A stretch of 64,000 nt of DNA, from positions 1,116,001-1,180,000 of the forward strand of contig WHVY01000007.1 of the NCBI GenBank assembly GCA_022266195.1. Reading direction: 5' to 3'. The DNA is from Tetranychus cinnabarinus. Its lineage: Eukaryota; Arthropoda; Arachnida; Trombidiformes; Tetranychidae. The notes under the pieces were generated by a model that was not told where the DNA came from, did no database searches, and worked only from the letters and a program-made list of their open reading frames with translations. Positions 23,401-35,400 of the stretch are shown here, one piece after another (positions within the stretch are counted from its first letter, which is position 1; each line of letters begins with the position of its first letter). A program made the translations under genes and the position numbers.

Positions 23401-26400
23401 AGCAGGATTGATAAAGAAGAATCAAGAATGATTCTAAAAAAGGATAACCAATGAGACGGAATAAAATTTTATTTAATGTTCAGTCTATTATTAACCATTA
23501 CTACATTTTGATTGCATCGATGGACAGTCAGGAAAGGCTTTGAAATGGATTAATGGTTCAGTGAATAATTAACCACAATCAAACTATTTTTATCTATCAA
23601 AATGGTTTTAAAATACTGTTTATGTGTGGCATTAGTTCAAGCTAAAAGCTAATCAATTTCAGCAATATGCAATGGGAATTGAAATTGATTCAATAAAGAT
23701 TAACTAATTCACTATTCAAGCCTTTGTACTCACATTCAAAAGAGGTAAATCTGATTATTATTTTCAGTATTTGTTGGACAACAAAATAACAGTTTAACAC
23801 TGAAGGTAAACTCACAGGTACAACGATAAATCAGTGTTCATAAATCAAAATTAACTATGATTACAAGCAAAATGATGATCACAAATCAACATATAGTGAT
23901 AGTGAATATAAAGGACCTAACAGTCAAATATTCATTTTTGAATCGTTAATAACTTCTCGACCCTTTGAGCGAATTCAATTTTTTTTCAATTTCATGCAGA
24001 ATATAAGAAATCGAAAAAAATTTTGAATTCGCGCAAAGGGACGATAAGTTATTAACGGTTCAAAATCGACTATTTGACTGTTATGCCTTGGATAAAATAA
24101 TAACAAGTGGATCATTTTTTTGAAACAAAATTACCATAAACAGGGAATTGTTTAACATTATCAACCAGATGAGTTTACCTTTACTTTTTGGGTTAATAGA
24201 ATAGTTTTGTGCTTTTAGAAAAAAAGTAAATGAAAAAGTGCAGAGTTTAACCAGAAATGAGACCTAACTTCTCATTTAACGTGGATTGCCTTCAAGGTGT
24301 TTCCAGATTATTTTCAGGCAAGTATCTTATTTGTTTTGGTGAGTTTACTTAAGAATAAGAAATTGAATAATATTTAAGACAATGCTAAGCTGTCGAAATA
24401 ATCACTTCATGGTTAAGTTAATAGATCAGTTTATGAAAAATTATTAAAATTGTAAGCAATTGGCTAGCAGCTATTTTGTTATATCATACTATAATGTTCA
24501 TGGTGATCAACATCATCAAAGTAATGATGTCTAACAGTGTTAACGATCTCTCATACAGTATAATAAGAAACAGGAGGGAAAAAAAGGAATAACATATGCA
24601 GTTCATGTTAAACTGAATATTTAACTGATGATTATGATAAGAAGAGGGAAAAAAATAAGGTTGTCATCATCAATAAAAAGCCAAATAAACAGAGTAGACA
24701 CATATCTTTATGATATTGATAGGAAGACATTGTCATGAACTTGATTAATTCTGGTGTTCAAAGGTGGTTTCACTTGTAATACCATAGCTTATTATTAGGG
24801 TTTATCATAACTTACTTGACTGAAAAACATTAGATTTGGACTTTTCCAGTAAGTATCCTTGGGCATTTTTCGCAGCTTAGGCAGAGCATATTTAAAGACA
24901 ACATGTTCAACCATAAGGATAAAAATGCCAACCCCAAGACCACAAAGAAGCATTATGAAAACCCCCGCAACGGCACGTACACTCAATGGCTTAGGAATAT
25001 TGAGATTGTTGAGTGAATTTTCAAGACAAGAAACTCGGCCATACCATTTACGCTGCAATTGATCTAAATATCCATATGTATTGTATCTTAAAATTAAATC
25101 GGAGATTGCATTCTATCACCAAGATAAAGTCCAATTATTGAGATGATGATTGGAAAAAGGAGGGAATCCCATCAAGTTGTAAGCCAAAGAAGGTGTTGAC
25201 CAGTGGAAACCAGAAAGACCAGGAAAACAAAGTGGGTTTAAAAGAAAGGAAAGGGAAATATAAGAATTTATTGAAGGTAAATGAGAGTTTAGAATAAATT
25301 GGAGTAAATAATTGAGTTATTGAAGGAAAATTTCAAGTCTAAAAATCAAGATTTGTTCTTACCTTCAGAGGAAAACCTTTTTGCATTCCTACGGCATAAG
25401 CATCGTCAAAAATGGAATCACCGAGAAGCTTTAAGTTACATCCTGGTTCATTTGCTCGGAAATAATCAAGTATTGCTGTATCACTTATTAAAACTTGCAA
25501 TGATTCATTTCTATTGTGAAGAAATGAATATATCCAATAGGATTCATCATATTATACATCAGGGTTGAAAGAAATGCCGGGTAAAAAGGAGAACAAAGAA
25601 AAGAGAAAGAAAAAAAAATATTAGTTAACCAGACAAGAAAAAACCAGACGATATTAATAACTTCTGCTAATTACAATTGAACAATATGATTATTGAACTG
25701 TGCTATATTATATTCATTTCAATTGTATTCGTATTCATAGCTAGTAATTTTAATATTAACAATTAGATTAGAGTGAAAGAGTTAAACAGATGTAGACAAA
25801 CAAGATGAAAAGACCAGTTGAAACAAATAACCGTGATCAATGGCAGTTCAAATGGGAAGTTGGTTACATTAAAATGGTTCTTTGTTTGAAGGAAGGAAAA
25901 GCTGACCAATCAAAGAAAATATCATTTTTATCAGTTTCACTTTTGTTTGGCGTTATTTTTACCATGTTAATTTGAATTGAGAGTTGACAATTGGTTCATT
26001 TTATACACTCCTTTGTAAGACAATTTACACCGCAGATTTTTAAAGGTGTAAACATGAGCGTCTACTTTAATGAAGTTTTGTAACTGACGAGATCAACTTT
26101 CCTTTACAATGTATCAGAAGTTTCTTTTTGTCATTTAAATTATGATTAACTTTCAATTTTATCTTCATTTCCATCACTAATAGTTGCATCAAATAGAGGA
26201 AGTTGACACTTTTTTCCTGTTCCTGACTTTTGTCCTTCAGTTTGTTGTTTCAGAAGCCAAAGTTACATTGAAGAGAGAAAAAAAACATAGTGAAAACAAT
26301 ACAGAACATGAAAATAAAATAAAGATTTGGTAAGAAAGTTAATGGGACATTACAGCTGCCATGATGTGAAAAATGTAATGTAACCTGAATAATGTTTTGT

Positions 26401-29400
26401 AACTTGAAATAGATCGGCTTGATTTGGAGAAAACTGAGTCACACAAAAAAAATGAGATAAAGAATGAAAAGAGAAAAATTGATAGCTTTACAGTTGTTAA
26501 GCGAGAAAAAATTTTCTTATCTAGACTGTGGATGACAAAAAGGGTAAAACTAAATGTTTTTATGCAACGAGAAAAAAAGCAAAGAGTAACCAGAAAAATG
26601 AAGTTGAATCATAAAAGAAGGAAAAATGGCTCCAATTTTGCCATACATCAATTAATTTCAATCCAACTACCCGGAATATAAACGTTTGTCAACTCTTTTT
26701 TTTGGTTCAATGTAAGTTAATTTTTAATAATTACCTTAATCTATCCAATCCTTCGTAAAAATCTTTAAACATAAATTTTTGAACGTGTTCATAAAGAACC
26801 ATATTTTCCTTTTTTATATACCCTTCAGATGCACTGGATCGAGCCACTCCTGTTCTCATTGACATTAACTGTGGAAAGAAAAGAAATTTTTGGTTGTTTA
26901 ATATGTCAATTTAAAGATTGTGATTAAATGTGCTTTTTCCCTGACATGAGTGAAACAATAAATTCCGATGGGGTGTTAAGGTAATAATCAAAGGATTGAG
27001 GAGAATCAAAAAGCAAAGAAAGGGTAAAATCTGTCATCACAAATGAAACCAAAAGAGAGGGAAGATACAAGAATGAAGATTCAATTCCCATGTCATCGTC
27101 ATCATCATCAACCATGTCATTATTGGATTGGTCCCAAATTATTTAGGTTAGTTACCAGATTACTAATTAAAATACACCATTATCGGTATTCTTTATGATA
27201 TACAAGAATCATTTAAAAGAAACCTTAGCCGATTATGTGTGTTTACTTGTCTTTTATGTTTTTTCCCCTCTCCTTGTCCACCATCCTTTATTTACCAATA
27301 GTTTAACACTTTTTGTCTTCAATTTTCAGGATCACTTATCAAATATTATTTTCATATTATTACTATTACTGCTGCTGCTGGTGTCTAATGTACCCTGTTT
27401 ATAATAAAAGGACCAATGATTAATCGGAAGCAAAGATCTACACTTAGTTGAAGTAAATTAATCCTTTTGTTAGATAACCACTAGACGATGCTTGGCACAA
27501 TAATAAAACATGCAAGAGTTAATCCATCATTTACTCTTACTGTCCATTACGAGAAATACTGGCAAATAAGATGAATAAAAAGGAGGAAAAAGAAGATATA
27601 ACAAGAAAGAAAAGAAATAATATAATGGAAAAAGTTGATGAAATAAGAGACGATGGATAATTATTATCTAAACACTGTATAAATATTAGATATTCACAGG
27701 AATGAGGAGAAAATACGAAAACGTTGATTCAAGAAAAAGAATGGAATTTCAAGACATAATGAAGCTATCCAAAGTGGCCTTTAATTTACTTCCCATTAAC
27801 ATGCTTTTTACTTTGTAAGTGAGATCTTTCTCCATACCTTACAAAGTATTTCTTTCAAAAGCCTCAACATCTCAAGATAACTTGAAAGGACTGGGAAGAC
27901 AAGCTTGGATGAATGAATGATTCCAGAATAGTTCTCATAGATAAAAGAGAAATATCCTTTCTTTGCATGAATACAAGACAATCTGATGAGTGAACCATTT
28001 ACTCAATACAACGTTATATTAATATCATTTGGAGGAAGATGTCATTGATTCAAGTGAAGAACCTAGGATTAGAGGGAAAAATGAAAGATTGGGTCAATCT
28101 AAATAACTGAATACTAGTTGTTTAGCTAATGTTGAATGAGCCATTCATTCAAATCAACTCATCAAGGTATAACCGTTCTAATGTGACTGAAACTCATGGA
28201 CTCTTCTAGCGGTGAAATATTTTGTCGACAAGGTTAGTTTCGCCTCATTCTCGTTTTTTTTAAGTACTCTATCTATAATATTTTCACTAATTTAAATTGC
28301 TTTATGCAAGCTCAGGCTCGTTTTGTATCCATTTTTGTACACAGGTAGCCCAGGATACGAGACCCGGTCGTAAGTTTCTCGAGCCAGAAATTATGCCATC
28401 ATATGGAGTAAAATACTGGCTTCTTGTAAAGTTGGTTTCTGGTGACATAACTTTGAACCTGAAGCTAATTCACAATCCAAGTGATGAAAGGATTTAATAG
28501 AAAATGTTTCCATTGTGAGACATTCAGCTGCTACAATTAAATTTAGTGAACCGTTAAGATTGAAATCTCAATTTATTCAATGTTCTTTTTGTGATAATCA
28601 AATGGTCATCTAAGTCATTATCTTTTTATTTTATTCAAAGGTAATATAATCGTAACTTGCGGACTGATTGAAATGCTCTCAACTCAATCATGAAGGCTTA
28701 CTTTCATTACTTTGTTAGTCTGTTCACGGAAATCCCAACTTGACTCAATCTTGACTCAATCACTCAATCTACTCTTCACCTGTTGCCAAAATTACCGTTA
28801 AAAAATGATTTCAGTTCTTTTGTTTCGTTTTAGTTGCCCTTGTCACCTTGAATAAGTAATGATGATTGCAAATGCTAATGGCTACCACCAAGTTCATGCA
28901 AATAGAAATTGAAACTAGCGGAATTCATTCGATTCACGCCCAGTAGCATGATTATCAGAAAGTCATTTAAATAAGAACAAGATTTAAACAGTAAAAAGGT
29001 TAGTGAGTGCTCAGCACACCCAACTAACCTGAGTGACTTGGTCACCTAACCGATACAGTTAGAGTAACATTGACACCCCCATGCCATACTAACAAGCTTG
29101 ACGAGCTACAGCCTACTCTGTTTACATTCAAGTTACTGGAGTTGAACCTGAAACCTCTGGGTGAAAGCCAGGGAGTTGAGCCTCAGGATTACAACCAGTT
29201 AACCACTTGATGTGTGAGTTGAATGTTACTGATTGCTGGACAAAAACAAAAACTCAAATTAAAAACTGTATCAATATTTAACAAAATTTGCCCATCCTGA
29301 TGATCATCGAAATACCTTCAGGGATTCAAGTTTCAATACAGTTTTACAACAACCATTACAACATTTCAAACCAATTGGAAAAAAGTTCAACACCTATGAT

Positions 29401-32400
29401 TGAGTTGGAATGGCTCACAAAGACATTCATGATAACATCAAGATGAAATTTGCATGGATTGATGAAAGATTAAAGTGTTTATTGTGAAAATTTAAACATC
29501 ATCTTAAACCGACTATTTTGTCCCCTGCTATTATTTAAAATGGTTAGCGTGATTACCATTTTTTACCTTCTGTTTAGGAAAACCATTTTTCCATATTTTC
29601 CATCATATATAAACTTGACATCAATATACAAGTTGAGAGAGGGAAAACAAAGACTGAGATGGATCGAGATGCTGCTGATGATGCTGATGACTACATGGTT
29701 TTTGGTGAATAATATGGATAGAGTAGTTGAATTGGTGCAGAAAGGAAAGAAAAGAATGGTGAAATGTTATCAGAAAAGATAAGATTGGTGAGCCAAACTA
29801 TGGAAAGATGAAAGATTTTGAGCAAGAAAAAAGAGTTTTTTTTCCTCTTTAAAAGTAAAGATGGTACAGAAAATGGCAAAGAATAAGGATATTCTTGTAA
29901 AGATGAAAAAGAAAAATAAAGAATAGGAAAAGGAAATGACAAAGTTACCAAGGAAAGAGAAAAGAAGGAGGAAAAATGGCATAAAGCGAGAGATGGAGAT
30001 GCATAGGAAAGTCTGGAGATGATGATGATTATGATGGTGATGATGATCAAGTAAAGAGTCAAGTAAAGAAATGAAAAAGAAGTGGATGAAAAAAATATAA
30101 AAGCAAAACTTGGTTATTATACACAGACAGAGGAATGGTTCAATGAATAATCGTTGATGTGAATCGTAGCTTTTTTGACAACATACGATGGAAATGATAG
30201 AAATATTCTTGTTCGTCCAAACTCTTCAACACGATTTACAGATGAAACAGATGAGAGAATAAGGTAAGAATATTGGGTGAAAATAATGATAATACTTGTG
30301 ATGTGAAAAGGCAAAAATTGTGATGAAATGGATTCTCCAATTGATGAATAAACCAATGGAAACTGTTTCCTAACAGAATGCACAACTCTTCAAATTATCA
30401 AAATGATATCCATCAGAGTCACCTGCACAGGAATGTATCTTTTTCATCATCATTTACATCAACCTTTACACACATTTTTGCTTGACATTTATTTGATTCT
30501 ATTGTTTATTTATTTTAATCTTTTCTTCTTTTTTCCAGACTTTGGTTCCTAATTTTCATTTTGGGTATTTTTTCAAATCTTTCCACTCTTCAAATCAATA
30601 ATGTTATCAAGTCTGGTTCAAAAATTTACAGTTTCATGGAAATTCTCATTCAACCTTTCGCTTCTTCTCTCTCTTATCTAAAGGGTGTTGCGGTTAGTAA
30701 GGTTCAAGCAATCACTAACCAAAATGTTGATAAAGAGATAAAGATGATAAAATGAAAATGTCTCATTGTCTTCGTCTTCATCAACCATCTTTGCCATTGA
30801 TATTTTCATTTTATCATCTTTATCTCTTTATCAACATTTTGGTTAGTGATTGCTTGAACCTTACTAACCGCAACACCCTTTAGTATCATCTTATTTTGCC
30901 TCTAAGACTGTTTTTGAAACACAAGAGATAATAAAGATGATTGAGATGAAGAAAGGATCAAATGATATTATTAATGCTTTGGAAAGAGAGTGGTAAAGAA
31001 GAGAAAAGATAAACAAGCCCAAACATGGTGAACCTTTTTTTTGCTGTTTTTACTTGGAAGAGAAACAAAAGACAAGGCAAAGGTTTCAAGAGGAAGAAAA
31101 AATCAGGAGAATATGATGAAAGACGGAACAAAAAAAGTAGTGAAGATGATCATTTTCACGAGGAATAAGAGTGTATAACAATTTAACCTCGATGAAAGAT
31201 ACAATTTGACGTCACATGAGGCAGGGAGAAAAAAACAAGAGACTGAAAATGGATAAAATAATTCCATTATCATTATGAATTATTGTGATTCATTTGAGAA
31301 ATTTATGTATTACATTTAACTGAGTCGATTGACGAGTAATTGGCTAAATAAATGATGATCAAATTACAAAATCAGATTGAACAGAGCTTCCTGGGAGGTT
31401 AACAATTGATTATTAGATTGATATAAAAAATTGGTGCAAATAATAACTATAATAATGATAATCTTTATCAAAAAGTGTCATCTCTTGTTATAAATCAATA
31501 CTTAAAAAGGTGTGAACAGCAGCTTAAAATAACAGTTTTAACTCTTTATATTTTCCCTCAAATTACGTCACTCTACAATTGGAGGCAAAGGATGAGAGCC
31601 GATCGTCGATATCTGTCCAAGTGAAAAGTATTTTTGGCCTAAAACTAATTAAAAGGCTCTTATCAAGAGGCAAAATTTCAAGCAAATCGGTGAGTAGGCG
31701 AAATCTCAATGGAGTCTCATCCTTTATCTTGTCTGTTAACAAGCAAAATATTGCATTTAACGATTGTTTTTTTAACCTCTTTTCTTTTTCTCTTCAATTT
31801 TTCCAGGTAAAATAATATAATCAAGCAAATTATCCACTTGCTTATGATGCTCAACTCATTGGCTTGGAAGAATCATTTCATTAATATTATCACCATTAAT
31901 ATTACCAAGTGTAGTGTTTGAAAGATTTTTGCAGGCAAACAATTTTACTGGGAATCTATTTTTGCCATTGTTTTGTATTTTTGGAGCAACACAGAAAAAA
32001 AAGCGTGGATTAAAAACATGGGAATTAATCTGGAAATGAACAGAATGATGTTGCAAAACTATCACCATACCATCATTATGATTCCCTGAGGCTGATAAGT
32101 TGACTCACAGTGACTAGACAGTTACCTGTCAATGTTAAATCTTGGAGAAGTTGTTGAAGCTTACAGCTAATTACATTTTTCATTGAAATGGCTGACAGGT
32201 TAGTATACAGAGAGAATCCTCTTTTGTCTTTCCATTCCCTTTGTTTATCATTTACACTTGACTATTTTCACTTTTCATTGCTTACATTTCTTCTCTTTTG
32301 TTCCAGGCTGATACTGAATAAGTGCTAATAATAATAGAAGTGAAAGTTGGGCAGAAAAAAAGGACAAGCAAAGAGTAAAGGAAAAAGCCAAGTGAAGCCA

Positions 32401-35400
32401 AGAGTCGAGTAAAAGGAGCAAGAAGAAAGAATGTCTTCCATTTTTTGGTCATTCATTTTCACCAAGAAGTCAATGGAAATATTTTCTCTTCTTTTCACCT
32501 ATTCCGATCAAAGTACACAACACAACAATAATAATTATCTTATTATGGACCGATAGTTTCATGCTGCTGTTGCTGTTGATAATGAATGAAAACAAGGGAC
32601 AAAAATAATAAAAGTAAAACTATATATTACAAGTGATTTAAGGGTGAGGATTGCAATATTGACTGACAAGTGAAATGAATAATGATTTACTTACCGTTCC
32701 ATCATGAAAGTCATTGATTTCTTCGTTTGAAAAAAGACCAGCAAAGTGAGCTGCAATGTTGGCTGTATAAGTGGCCAGGAAAATGACGCTGAAACAACCC
32801 CATAGATTTATTAATACCTGTTGGAAGAGAAGCAAGAAAATATGTAAAGAATGAAATTTACATTTGCTTTTTTTCTCGTCTATCTACAGATTAGATGATG
32901 GATTGGTAAAGAATTTATTTTTTCTTATTAACCATTAATATTAACTAATCATAAAAAGGTTATGTATGTATACATATTTATTTCAATTGGAGTTATAGAT
33001 TTAAGGATTGACTGTATTAACTCGCATCTGCTATCATTATTATCATTCCTTAAATACACTTTGCAAGGAAAAGCTTTTTACAAGAATTATCGTCTTAAAT
33101 CATCATATTAGATTGATTTAAAAAAAATGCTGAAACATTATGAATAACAGAATTGAAGAGATTTCTCAAGTAAATATACATATATATTTACTTTAGCTAC
33201 TATTTCAACTCTAATTAATGTAATATTTAAGCTAAACGAGAAGGCCAACTTTGAATACGAACCAAATGATACATGCAATGTTATGAAAAGTTAACGTTTT
33301 CAGCAAAAGTTGAAAGAAAAATTCTTGTGATTAATGATAGCTTTTTCTTGATACAATTCCTCGTTTTTTTTTCTTCATTTTTTCCATAAAAAATGTTGAA
33401 ATAATTCTCATTTCGTGACTTCAAGAACTGATGATGTAAAATGGTGAATCCATTTTTCTTCTTTTTACTCTTTTCCATGATCCTTTAACACATTCAATTC
33501 AGTTGATAATAAATTTCATTTTCGTTCAATAAGATGAATTATCCCATCTCACATTCAATACTTGATTTTGAGTCTCAGTTTAAATGTTTTATTTGTGAAG
33601 ATATTTAGTTTCTCTTTGTTGCCACAAAAGTAATGATTTTATAAGAATTAATTTTCTCTATTCTGTCTGCATTCGCATAATAAATGCTTTTAAACTATTC
33701 GCAAAAATTTAGAGACAAATCGGATAAATCCTTTTGTATCTTGGGAATGTGATTAACTTTGTTCATTTTATTATAAATAGCAACTTCAAGAGCAATGCAT
33801 ATTCGGATCATTGGATTCAAAAACCCACCAAAAGTTATCCAAATAATCGTTACTCTGATAAAGAAATGAACAAAAATTCAAGTTACTTTTGTTCTGATCT
33901 TGAACCTTCTCATTATTCAGAAACTTTTGGTTGGTTAAATTTATTTGTGATCTTCTTCGTTCTCAAATGATCAAACCTTCCAAACTAGAACCTTTAACTT
34001 TGACCAATCGAGACTTTAATTATTTTAAAATCAAGATTATTTGATTGCTGATTTTGTTTGAATTTAAATTTTAATGAATATTTTTCTTACCTTATTAGGC
34101 CAACTTTTAGGGGCTTTGAAAGCAACCAAATGACTGAAAAGAAGTGAATACATAACCCATAAGGCTGAAGCAAGGCTGAAATTTTTGGTTCTCTGTCGAC
34201 CCCACGGATTTAATCCAAAAGGACTGAGCCATTCGTAGATTGCAGCAGCAATAGCAGTTGCATGTAGACTGGCAAAAATAGCAAACCATAATTGATAACT
34301 GAATGGAATCAAGAATGCTGACAAAGGTACATCCGAGAATTGACTGCGAGCAAGGCATGAAACACCAGAGTAGAAGAATGGGACGGAATAATCAATGACC
34401 TGTTAAAGGTTAACAAGACAAAATAAATGTTATATTGAATAGTAGTTGAGACTGTAAAGTACATACATTGACACGGGCACTGGTGACAGAAAAAGCGGAA
34501 AAAGTTATATGTGCAGCTCCAGAAACCAGATCGGCAGTGATACCATCCCATTGGCCTCCGTTACGTGGTATACCAAAAAGACCATCAGCAACAAGGTACA
34601 AATTGTAGTCAAAATTAAGGTCACGGGCAACAGTATTGAGCAAATCAATGGCAATCCCGGAGCAACAAAGAACTGTATAACTTTTACCTTCCAAGAATCT
34701 TACATCTGAATTAAAATCAGTGAATATATAAACCAATTCATCGGGTCTACTTGTGTTCACCTAAATTAACCAAGAAAAGGAAATAAATTTTTCAATAAAA
34801 ATTGCAAATTTAAAACAAAAGATAAACCAATAGACAAATCAATTGGACAACAAAATAACATGACAGAAATGGAATCATCAAAAGATTGAAGGAAACCCAA
34901 AAAGTGACTTTAACACATAAAATGTAAAAAATGTAGACAGATTGAAAGGTAGATGGACATTACAGCAAATAAAACACTCATTACGCTATAAAGGTTACTA
35001 GTAACACCACTTCAAGCATGGAAAGGAATGAAATTTTCTTCCAGGGAAAGTAAATATTACTATTGAACTGATAAAGAAATGATAATCAAGAATCTTAACC
35101 CACTTCTACTTGTCTCGTCACTCTCTCGTCACTGGTGAACCTCTTGGTTTTTGTTTTTAAACGTAAACTCGACAATTATATTGGCTTTTGATCCAGTCCA
35201 AAGAGGAGAAGCAAATTGAGTTGATAAATTACCGAAAGGATAAATAAATTGTACAATAATGAAAGAAGTAAAAAGGCGAAAGTTTACTTTGGATTTAATG
35301 TATTTAACAAAAGAGTCTCATTTCTTGACATGTTTAGTTAGGTCATCAAAAAGCTATTTCCTAGGCTTACACCAAAAAAGAACAGGATTTGTTTTTCAAT

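Larger units (their letters stand above)
26869..32694. other. Large receptor intron (5.8 kb)
   Basis: Lies between the M3 exon and the first S2 exon of the receptor. It has no further receptor exon: the flanking exons join in phase and match consecutive parts of the protein. It holds the SINE-like element at 28998-29212, a GC-richer patch at 28297-28500, a 10-bp hairpin at 27810-27847 and the 82-bp perfect inverted repeat at 30678-30883. The remainder is low-complexity purine-rich or ATG/CAT-rich sequence. Confidence 0.7.

Noticed and set aside
31579..31815. Possible receptor exon on the minus strand (frame with DIDDRLSSF) and plus-strand 78-codon frame
   Set aside because: The minus-strand segment resembled the start of ligand lobe S2, but no splice choice gives the right phase, and the exon at 26868 joins the M3 exon perfectly.
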